A DNA stretch of 64,000 bases. It comes from Siphonodentalium dalli (Eukaryota; Mollusca; Scaphopoda; Gadilida; Siphonodentaliidae). Positions 55,538 to 64,000 of the stretch are shown piece after piece (positions within the stretch are counted from its first letter, which is position 1; each line of letters begins with the position of its first letter). Where the stretch lies: the NCBI GenBank assembly GCA_032622095.1, contig CP136063.1:181455956-181519955 (forward strand), written 5' to 3'. Both the position numbers and the translations under genes were made by a program. Below the pieces are notes generated by a model. The model made no database searches. It saw only the letters and a program-made list of their open reading frames with translations, and had not been told where the DNA came from.

Positions 55538-55786
55538 TCTGCTATGGGAGACATATTGGCAGAGGACACATTGTATACTAGAGGTTCCTAATGGGTGTAC
55601 ATCACAATATTCACCATTTGGGAACTTCAAACTGAGTCTATGTCTCCCATAGCAGATGAGGCCATGCAGAATGAGGCCCACAGAGGGTGAATTTGGTGAT
55701 GCTAGCCTACTATGCGGGATAGCGTAACTAAATTCACCCTCTGGGGACCTCATTCTGCAAATGACAGGCACACTAAAGTCAGGCTT
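55538..55786. mobile_element. MITE-B, left-truncated
   Basis: Internal CTGCTATGGGAGACATATTG inverted pair with CTCCCATAGCAGATGAGGCC, then the right hairpin and CACACTAAAGTCAGGCTTG. Confidence 0.75.
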
Positions 55787-56025
55787 GAAACTAACAGTGG
55801 TAGTCTACGTCACTCCTATCTGTTTTCTTATTTAATTTTAGAGCTGATGAATAACAATGCTTGCCAGAATTTGATTATCTCTAATTAGTTTAATTAACTT
55901 ATTTTCCTAATTAAGCGTTTGTTTGTAACACACATCTCTGTGGTGTATGTCCCTAATTATATAACATCCATCTGTTAATTTAGTGTATAATTCAATTGTA
56001 AGCGGTAACTCTGTTATTTATTCAA

Positions 56026-56267
56026 TTAACCCTTCCATGACTGGAGTTTTCTGAAATTTAGCGAAAATCCTGGCCAAAGCATTCTCTTTATGGGAGACTC
56101 ATATATAAGAGAACGCATTGGCCTAACAATATTTACATTGACCTTGTAAGCCATTGTATTCTCTTATATATGCATGGCTCCATATGGGAGACTGACATAT
56201 ATAAGAGAATGCACTGGCACAGGGTCTTTAATGCTGCATCAGCGCAGCTCCCATCATGAAAGGGTTT
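56026..56267. mobile_element. MITE-C copy
   Basis: TTAACCCTTCCATGACTGGA to TCATGAAAGGGTTTC; the right TTAA is mutated. Confidence 0.85.
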
Positions 56268-56505
56268 CACCCTTCACTTACACATTAATCTATGGTCTAC
56301 TGAGTTATGTTTATAGGAAAATCATGAAGATTTATAAAATAATGAAGGGGAAGGTTAATTGTGAGGCTGCAAGGGCTCTGGGCTCCAGGATTCAGCCAGC
56401 CCCTTCATCTTGTATGATGTACATGTATGTACTATATGAGGCATCATTTTTATTTACTTGCTTGTTCCTAGAATTATAGTGTTCTTGCTGTGTCATATTT
56501 ACAAA
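56268..56505. other. No supported gene
   Basis: A 101-codon frame (56174-56479) is partly inside MITE-C and has no domain. Confidence 0.35.
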
Positions 56506-56509
56506 TCCA

Positions 56510-56640
56510 AATGACCCACGTGTCCCATACGATTCTCGTTGACGTCACACGACGTAAATGACGTTCTCCTCAACCATGAAACCGGAATAAAAAATTAAAG
56601 CATCATCACACGTGACACATGACGAAACAAGCCCTGTACA
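56510..56640. promoter_or_regulatory. Cluster of TGACGT/ACGTCA motifs (CRE-like)
   Basis: GTTGACGTCACACGACGTAA, ATGACGTTCTCC and ACACGTGACACATGACG lie within 130 bases. TGACGTCA is the CREB/ATF palindrome. No gene start is visible downstream, so function is speculative. Confidence 0.3.
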
Positions 56641-56694
56641 TGTGTATGTGCCTGAATAAAACTTGAAAGTCTTTTTTTTTTATTAATGGGTGGC

Positions 56695-56795
56695 TTGTTA
56701 TAAACACATGCGTTAATGGGTTTGTCCATACCGCACTTGTGTGCCTCTCATTCTATCCTTCCAAGCTAGCACTCATTCCATATCAACATGTTTCG
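56695..56795. repeat. Diverged relative of the 6812 inverted repeat
   Basis: GCGTTAATGGGTTTGTCCAT, CCGCACTTGTGTGCC, TCATTCTATCCTTCCAAGC and CATTCCATATCAACATG match the 6812-6925 layout. Confidence 0.55.
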
Positions 56796-58699
56796 TTCTG
56801 TGTTCATATTGCCCTTCTGAAGGCTGTGTCATCTTGCACTTCAGTTCTTTTTCCCCTGGGTATATGAAGTCAGTATATTAGCATGTTATGTATTTATCAA
56901 CCTATTTTGTCCTGAGGACATGACATGCATTTGACATAGACTTAGATTGGCCACTCAGATATCTTTTAACGATATAATATGGTTTCTTGAATGACAGTGA
57001 ATTAAGTTATTAAAAGCCTGTGATCAATAACCTCATCACATTTTCAAAGTCTCTATTTTAAATTTGATGTAAACTTCTTATTGGCATGTAATGCCATGTT
57101 AATACTTTGTTTGAAGTTACCTCACAACATTGGAGTGGGTGATCGAATCATATAACATCAATATTGATCATTTAAAATCAATTTATAACACAGACTGACA
57201 CAGCCGTAAAATCAACGTTTCTGGTTGGCTGTCTTACTTCCGATAACATGCAGTTTTCATAGTTTAGTGTCCTCACGGTACAGCAGCATACAGAATTAGT
57301 GGCTTTATTTTGAAGGAATCGTCACTTCTTTAAATATGTATAGAGAGGGCTGATAGCAATATCCCACTTATCTAAATCATGAACTGGGAATAATGTGGAT
57401 GGGACAGGATGCGGGATAAAATGACAAATTGCGGGACAGAGACGGCCAATATTGCAAAGAAAATAGCTTGTTTTAATGTCTAAAAGAAAGCTCGATAGTG
57501 GCCCCAATCAAATATATTAATGCCGTCACTCACCAGACCCGGATATTTCATTATTTTGCCAACAACTGAACTACCATAAAATTGTCAAAATCAACGCTGC
57601 TGGATCGACAGCTGTAGAATTGCATTTTTACAACGAAAAAGCAATGTCCATAAGCAAACTTTGTACTGAAATGAAGCTTAGCTTCTAGGTCACAAGATAA
57701 ATATATTCATTCAAGCGAAGCGGCTGTTTTTGTACATCTAGAGATCGATTAACCCGCCTATGCAGTACCAAAAAAAATGGAAAACTATTTGACAATGGGA
57801 AAAGCCCATTTCTGTTGTAATTCACAGAGTAGTGGAAAGATTTTGACAAACATCACATTTGTCTAGTCCTATAGCTACATTTTGATACAAATTATGGCCC
57901 ATTATATGGAATAAATCAGCGGAAATAGAAATTCTTATTTTATACATCAAGTCTCTTTTTTAGCTATTTCATCGGTGTTGATGTACAGAGCTTGTGTGTT
58001 CGGCGCGTCCTCCCATCCCATCCCTGTAGTTTGTTATTTTACATCTTATTGAAAAAAGGCTAAGATTGTAAGCATCTATCCCTATAAATAATAAAAATAG
58101 GTAGACAAGTATATATCCAACAAAATAATCTTTTCCAGCAGATTCCATGTGAGTTTTCTTGACTCAGAAATGTTATTTTATGTATTAGAATCGAAATAAA
58201 AAGCTTAGAAATATTCCTATAACTCTAAATACATCTTTAGCTAAGTTAATCTAGAGCAATCTTTGTAGTTCAGTCATATATTGCCACCAAAAAATTGGTT
58301 AATGTTCATCCACTAACAAACGTCAGATATGAAAGAGGGTATAAAGAACTTAATGGCTGATTAGCACACAGCATACTATTTAATACACACATGATGATCC
58401 TGGGAAACTGAAAATCTCATTTGATTAATGACTGTGTGTATAATATCTTCATGATTATCCATCTTGGTTACTACCCTGGGGTAAATCATCTTTAGTGATG
58501 TACTAATATAAAATGCATTCTATGTCTATTAATCTAGAGTAATACTCCTAGCATGATTCCGCAGATATTTCTTGGTGAGATCTTGAGTGTGGATATTGGC
58601 ACAAGAGCATTAATCCAAATTTAATCATGTTTTGCTACGTACTGCATGTAACAATAGATCCAGAAATGCTAATTGAACTAACCCAAATTGCCTCCTCCT
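56796..58699. other. No supported gene over 1.9 kb
   Basis: AT-rich, without long frames. Sequence at 58500-58680 (AATACTCCTAGCATGATTCC, GAGCATTAATCCAAATTTAATC) is repeated at 62310-62470, so part of it is a dispersed repeat. This is the longest stretch without a recognised element. Confidence 0.45.
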
Positions 58700-60640
58700 T
58701 TTTAGCTCAACTTTACTTTGTAAAGTTTGAGCTATTGCCATGGCTTGGTATCCGTCGTGCGTGTGTGTGTGTGCGTGATTCGTCAACAATTTCCTTTAGC
58801 ACGGGCTACAGTTCGTACCTTTGGTCCGATTATTATGAAATTTGTCATGGATGTTGACATAGACATGTAGATGGGAACGAGTCATTTTGGGGTCATTCGG
58901 CCGAAAAACATGGCTGGCGGCCATCTTGGATTTCAAAATTTAATCCATTAGCACGGGCTACAGGCCGTACTGTTTGTCTTATTGTCATGAAATTTGTCAT
59001 GGATGTTAATATTGACATGTTGATGGGAACGAGTAATTTTGGGGTCATTCGGCCAAAAAACATGGTTGCCGGCAGCCATCTTAGATTTTACTCTTTGTAT
59101 GACTAAATTCTTTAGCATGGGCTACAGGTCGTACTTTTAGTCTGATCATCATAAAATTTGTCAAGAATGTTAATAATGACATGTAGATGGGAACGAATCA
59201 TTTTGGGGTCATTCGGCCAAAAAACATGGCCGCCAGCAGCCCAATTGGATTTTACTCTTTGTATGACTAAATCCTTTAGCACGGGCTACAGGTCGTACCT
59301 TTAGTCTGATCATCATAAAATTTGTCATGGATGTTAACAATGACATGTAGATGGGAACGAGTCATTTTGGGGTCATTCGGCCAAAAAACATGGCCGCCAG
59401 CAGCCATCTTGGATTTTACTCTTTGTGTGACTAAATCCTTTAGCACGGGCTACAGGTCGTACCTTTAGTCTGATCATCATAAAATTTGTCATGGCTGTTG
59501 AAATTGGAATGTAGATGGGAACGAGTCATTTTGGGGTCATTCAGACAAAAAACATGGCCGCCAGTGGCCATCTTGGATTTCAAAATTTAATCCATTAGCA
59601 CGGGCCACAGGTCGTACTGTTTGTCTGATCATCATGAAATTTGTCATGCATGATAATATTGACATGTAGATGGGAACGAGTAATTTTGGGGTCATTCGGC
59701 CAAAAAACATGGCCGCCAGCAGCCATCTTGGATTTTACTCTCTGTATGACTAAATCCTTTAGCACGGGCTACAGGTCCTACTTTTAGTCTGATCATCATA
59801 AAATTTGTCAAGAATGTTAATAAGGACATGTAGATGGGAACGAATCATTTTGGGGTCATTTGGCCAAAAAACATGGCCGCCAGCAGCCATCTTGGATTTT
59901 ACTCTTTGTATGACTAAATCCTTTAGCACGGGCTACAGGTCGTACCTTTAGTCTGATCATCATAAAATTTGTCATGGCTGTTGAAATTGGAATGTAGATG
60001 GGAATGAGTCATTTTGGGGTCATTCAGACAAAAATTTTATCCATTAGCACGGGCCACAGGTCGTACTGTTCGTCTGATCATCATGAAATTTGTCATGGAT
60101 GATAATATTGACATGTAGATGGGAAACGAGTAATTTTGGGGTCATTCGGCCAAATAACATGTTCGCCAGTGGCCATCTTGGATTTAAAAATTTAATCCAT
60201 TAGCACGGGCCACAGGTCGTACTCTTTGCCTGATCATCATGAAATTTGTCATGGATGTTAATATTGACATGTAGAAGGGAACGAGTAATTTTGGAGTCAT
60301 TTGGCCAAAAAACATGGCCGCCAGCAGCCATCTTGGATTTTACTCTTTGTATGACTAAATTCTTTAGCATGGGCTACAGGTAATACCTTTAGTCTGATCG
60401 TCATAAAATTTGTCATGGATGTTAACGATGACATGTAGATGGAACGACTCATTTTAGGGTCATTCGGCCAAAAACATGGCCACCAGCAGCCATCTTGGAT
60501 TTTACTTTTCTCTTCAAGTCTATAAACTAGTATTAGACATTCAACTTTCCACATTCCTAATCGCTCCATTGACTGTAATACATTAAATTATTCCCTTTCC
60601 AAGTTGAGCTACAGTGTCATTGACACTTTCATTTAGCTTA
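58700..60640 (+). repeat. Tandem array, ~150-165 bp unit, about 11 copies
   Basis: It starts AGCTCAACTTTACTTTGTAA then GAGCTATTGCCATGGCTTGG, with a (GT)n stub at 58760. Each unit has TTAGCACGGGCTACAGGTCG, ATGAAATTTGTCATGGATGT, ACATGTAGATGGGAACGAGT, TTTTGGGGTCATTCGGCC, and AACATGGCCGCCAGC then AGCCATCTTGGATTTTAC. It ends with AAGTTGAGCTACAGTGTC then a hairpin (AGTGTCATTGACACT) and CTTTCATTTAG, like a Helitron-type 3' end. Confidence 0.9.
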
Positions 60641-61812
60641 ACTTGACAAATTTTGAGCTATTGCCATCGCTTGGCACACCCTACAGGCCACATCCCTCAT
60701 CCGAACGCCACCAAACTTCATATGGATTTTTGGGCTGACCATTAGATGGGAGCCATCAAATTTTTCAGTGGCCATCTTGGATTTTACACTTTACATGACT
60801 AAATCCTTTGGCACGCCCTGTAGCCCACGTCCGAAAATAGTTAAAAAACATGGCAGCCAGCAGACATCTTGGATTTCAAATTTGAATCTGTCACCACATC
60901 TTGCAGTCCGCATTTATCAGGCATGTTTAGGATCGCCTCTAGATTGGAGCTATCAAAATTGAATGATTTTCAATTAAAAACATTGCTGCTGGCAGCCATC
61001 TTGTATTTTACTCTTTGCATGACAAAATACTTTGGCCCACCCTACAGAACACATCCCTTGTTCAATCATCACCAAACTTTATATGGATCTCTAGATGAAA
61101 CCTGTAAGGTGACCTCTAGATGAGAGCCATAAATTTTTTCCGAAATTTGTTGGAAAAACATGGCTGCCAGTAGCCATTTTGGATTTTACTCTTTACATGT
61201 TTAAATCCTTCGGCACACCTTTAATACAAACCACATCCCTCATCCATCATCACCGAGCTGAATATGGATCTTCAGGGTGACCCTAGATGGGAACCATGTT
61301 TCCCAAAATTTGTTAAAAAAACTTGGCCACCAGCAGCCATCTTGGATTTCAAATTTGAATCCATCGACATACTCAGCAGCCCGTATTTATCAGAAAATTT
61401 ACAGGCATGTTTAGTATCACCTCTAGATGGTAGCTATCAAATTTTTACGAATTACATTGAAAAATCATGGCAGCCATTTTGGATTTTACTCTTTTCATAA
61501 CTAAATCCTTCGGCTCACCCTACATGCCACATCCCTCATCCGATCATCACCAAACTTCATATGGTTCTTCTGGGTGACCTCTAAATGGGAGAAATCCAAT
61601 TTAAAAAAAAAAATGGCTGCCATCACATTTGAATCCATTGGCACACACTGCAGCCCACATTTCTTGAAATGTTTGAAATGAACATAATTTCATCTACACA
61701 ATACAATCCCTGAATTGCTTTGACTTTCCTTCTTTATCATTCTATTGACTGCTCAGCATAAAATTAACTCCTCCCCAAGTTGAGCTACAGTGTCATTGAC
61801 ACTTTCATAATT
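60641..61812 (+). repeat. Second, diverged array of the same family
   Basis: It restarts at CTTGACAAATTTTGAGCTAT and has about six degenerate units with CACCCTACAGGCCACATCCC, CAAACTTCATATGGAT and GGCAGCCATCTTGG. It ends in the same GTTGAGCTACAGTGTCATTG hairpin (61780-61806). Two elements are therefore arranged head to tail. Confidence 0.8.
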
Positions 61813-61854
61813 TGGACAGATCATCTTTGTGATGTACTACATGTAATATAAGGG

Positions 61855-61990
61855 GCCCTGATGGTGTCTCAGTTGGTAAGGTGCAATAGGCCAGTATAAC
61901 CCTTCTAGCCAGCTATTGCAAATCTAAAGTGGATTTGTAAGCCCGACACATGGTTTTAACCTGATTAGTGCATTAGGACCTGTTTGTCAG
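61855..61990 (+). mobile_element. tRNA-like SINE fragment
   Basis: GATGGTGTCTCAGTTGGTAA resembles a tRNA A-box region; the body CAATAGGCCAGTATAACCC has no clear B box. Weak. Confidence 0.35.
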
Positions 61991-62015
61991 TTGCTTTCCA
62001 GTGACTGGAGGGTTG

Positions 62016-62180
62016 TACAGTAATGCCCTAAATAATCGACTCCTTAACCACAGTAGAATTATGGGTAATTTTTCAGGATTTAGTCGGAAATATGGCTTGT
62101 TGCCATTCATCGGAAAGCTCTCACTGAGAGCTTTCCGATGAATGGCAACAAGCCATATTTCGACTAAATCCTGAAAAAAA
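62016..62180. mobile_element. MITE-A copy 18, right end truncated
   Basis: TACAGTAATGCCCTAAATAA start; breaks at AATCCTGAAAAAAAATTGC. Confidence 0.88.
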
Positions 62181-62712
62181 ATTGCGCATTGGAGTGATTT
62201 CCCATTTAAATTAACCTTCCGCACGGTCTTTCCTCCACCTGTAAAACTGATTAATGTTGTGATATGGCCTAGCGGCTAATACAGTGATAGACTCCAATAA
62301 ACTTAACAATGTACTAATATCAGAAGAATTCTCTATCCATTAATCTAAAGTAATACTCTTAGTCTTGATTCCATAGGTATTTCTTGTGGAGCTTGTAGAT
62401 ATTGGCACGAGAGTATTAATCCAAATTTAATCATGTTTTACTACATGCTGCATGTAAGAATAGATGCAGCATTATATTCGAAACAACCTAATTACATTGC
62501 TCATTTTCTCACTCAAAATGCTCATTGTCGTTTGAACCTAAAATTAATTTGGTTGTGTTCCAACTATCTTATGTGGCTACACCCTCATGGTTGGACCTGG
62601 ATACATAAATGTGTCAGAGCAGATATTTTAGATGTGGTTGGCTGAACAGTGGTGATTGTGAGCTTTATACTGGCCGTGGGGTTATAGTGTTTGGCTTGTA
62701 GTCGCTGTCAAT
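62181..62712. other. No supported gene; short SINE-head-like stub
   Basis: GGTTATAGTGTTTGGCTTGT (62681-62700) is A-box-like and is interrupted by MITE-A at 62713. The 62310-62470 part repeats 58500-58680. A 70-codon frame (62433-62645) is not called. Confidence 0.4.
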
Positions 62713-62929
62713 TACAGTAGTGCCCTAAGTAATGAACTCCTTAACCACAGCAGAATTATGGGTAACTTTTCAGGATTTAGTCAGAAATATGGCTTGTTGC
62801 CATTCATCCGAAAGCTCTCGGTGAGAGCTTTCCGATGAATGGCAAGAAGCCATATTTCCGATTAAAACCTGAATAGTTACCCATAATTCTGCTGTGGTTT
62901 AGGAGTCCATTACTTAGGACATTATTGTA
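62713..62929. mobile_element. MITE-A copy 19
   Basis: TACAGTAGTGCCCTAAGTAA to TTACTTAGGACATTATTGTA; complete arms with some mismatches. Confidence 0.92.
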
Positions 62930-62995
62930 ACACAGAGATGAGTTTAATACTCGATGGCCGACTACTGAGATTCCTAGAACTGGCTAGGCTTCGAG

Positions 62996-63620
62996 TTAAC
63001 TCTTTCCATGCTAAATGGATTCTCCGATTCAATTTTTAAAGTATACATTTGAATAGTCTATTATTCATTTTGAGGGTAATAAAAGCAGATGACAAACAGA
63101 TGAAAAGCTAATATAAGTGCAGAAGGATTCATATTCTTTGGCAAACATTTTCTTTGGGAAATACTCATCAATGAGTATTTAATATTGACATGTCTCCAAA
63201 TAGTGTGTCTATGATTTACAGAATGAGGTCCCCAGAGGGCGAATTTAGTGATGTTATCCAGCATGGCAGGCTAGCACCACCAAATTCACCCTCTGGGGAC
63301 CTCATTCTTCTTAGGTCTCATATTCTAGGAAGTATGGTCTCAAATTAACATTGTTTTTAGTTACTTTTTCCCTTCTGTTCAGTTTCTATATCCCCTAATT
63401 TGCAGAAGATAAGATGAATAATCGAGGTGACTATTAAATGGGTGAACATCACCAACTTCAACTGGGAAACTTCCGTCTGATCCTAGATCTCCCATAGCAA
63501 TTGAGGCCTAAGCTGAATGAGGTTCCCAGAGGGTGAATTTGTAGATACTAGTCCACCATGCAGGATAGCATCAGTAAATTCACCCTCTGGGGACCTCATT
63601 TAGTATAGAAAGTGTTAAAT
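62996..63620. mobile_element. MITE-E copy split by MITE-B
   Basis: TTAACTCTTTCCATGCTAAA, then TGGATTCTCCGATTC at the left and TTTAGTATAGAAAGTGTTAA at the right (63600-63619). MITE-B long form (about 63195-63598) lies inside, so MITE-B is the younger here. Confidence 0.7.
63195..63598. mobile_element. MITE-B long form nested in MITE-E
   Basis: CTCCAAATAGTGTGTCTATG left terminus, GAGGTCCCCAGAGGGCGAAT hairpin, the inner region in inverse orientation (GGTGAACATCACCAACTTC), second hairpin to GGGGACCTCATT. The right terminus is lost. Confidence 0.75.
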
Positions 63621-63639
63621 TCACCCAAATCTCACTTCC

Positions 63640-63935
63640 AATTGTGACCCTTGAGCAAGGTCGCTCGTACTGCCAATGATTCTCACCACTCATGCATTGA
63701 GTGAATAATTGTCCTGGAGTTGATGGATATTGTCAGTATGAAATTCTAATATGTGCTTGATAACGTTTCAGCATGGGGTCACAAACCCATCCAATCCACT
63801 CATTGGAGGATGGGAAATTCAATGGTGTCATGCCATTAGGCCAGGGTAATAATCAGTGTAAGGTGTAAAATGCATTGAAATAAATTATTTGCGGAATGTG
63901 CTATATAAATGGTTCGATTATTATTATTATTGTTA
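63640..63935 (+). mobile_element. SINE-A relative, head missing
   Basis: TTGTGACCCTTGAGCAAGGT then CGCTCGTACTGCC matches the SINE-A body; the middle differs; tail GTGCTATATAAATGGTTCGA then (TTA)n. A related subfamily with its own tail. Confidence 0.65.
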
Positions 63936-64000
63936 GATGTATACAGTTATATATGCGAAATCAAGTGTAAATCTCTAAGCAAAGATTAATTGACTTCAGT

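Overview
This is eukaryotic DNA, most likely from a marine invertebrate and probably a bivalve mollusc. It is AT-rich and has no operons or bacterial-type gene packing. It is crowded with palindromic MITEs, tRNA-derived SINEs, and elements pairing a GTCC-type tetranucleotide microsatellite with tandem ~150-190 bp cores, the layout of bivalve 'pearl' (Helitron-associated) repeats. The taxon is an inference. One 100-base run of N (19244-19343) is a scaffold gap.

I recognise no ordinary host gene. The only long coding sequence (48602-50687) is in two overlapping frames. The first half resembles a widespread invertebrate family usually annotated as uncharacterised. The second half carries FEN1/XPG-like nuclease motifs (GEDTDLL, then GCDTTS with a GIG turn) and a C-terminal tesmin/TSO1-like CXC cysteine domain. 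The gene lies between two long inverted arms (48004-48472 and 50742-51252), each made of three ~170 bp AT-rich units. This suggests the family is, or was, carried by a large inverted-repeat mobile element, and is the best candidate here for an undescribed system. This copy looks internally deleted and frameshifted.

Layout: 1-8 kb holds a pearl-like fragment, a SINE split by a CAGGG-ended hAT-like element that itself holds a second nested element, and a 189-bp tandem repeat. At 8-19 kb a ~0.6 kb dispersed segment appears twice: compact at 18.5-19.1 kb, and spread over 8.0-17.4 kb by insertions. The largest insertion is a 5.29 kb element (11226-16515) with 5'-TA...TA-3' ends, a 6-bp target duplication and an integrase-type (IS3EU-like) transposase fragment. 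Inside it are a CpG-rich 320-bp palindrome, a mirrored CCCGGGAGAAAA satellite and a large inverted repeat. At 19-31 kb there are MITEs, an 898-bp terminal-inverted-repeat element and a pearl-like array. At 31.7-33.1 kb lies a 1.43 kb TTAA-flanked element with two apparently identical 363-bp inverted arms. At 33-47 kb there are more MITEs, a G-rich minisatellite and a 1.32 kb hAT-like element with a perfect 8-bp duplication. At 48-51.3 kb lies the CXC/nuclease element. At 51.5-64 kb there are hAT-like MITEs with 7/8 or 8/8 target duplications, SINEs, and a 3 kb tandem array whose units carry YY1-like CCATCTTGG motifs.

Six small families dominate: TA-flanked full palindromes (MITE-A, 19 copies), hAT-like hairpin MITEs with 8-bp duplications (MITE-B), TTAACCCTTTCATGACTGGAG elements (MITE-C) with CAGTGCC and CGCTGCCA relatives, TTAA-AGGTAC/AGATGC elements (MITE-D), TTAACCCTTTCTATACTAAA elements (MITE-E), and two tRNA-derived SINEs. 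Nested insertions give a relative order of activity. The elements do not work together as a pathway: the window records repeated transposition into gene-poor DNA.
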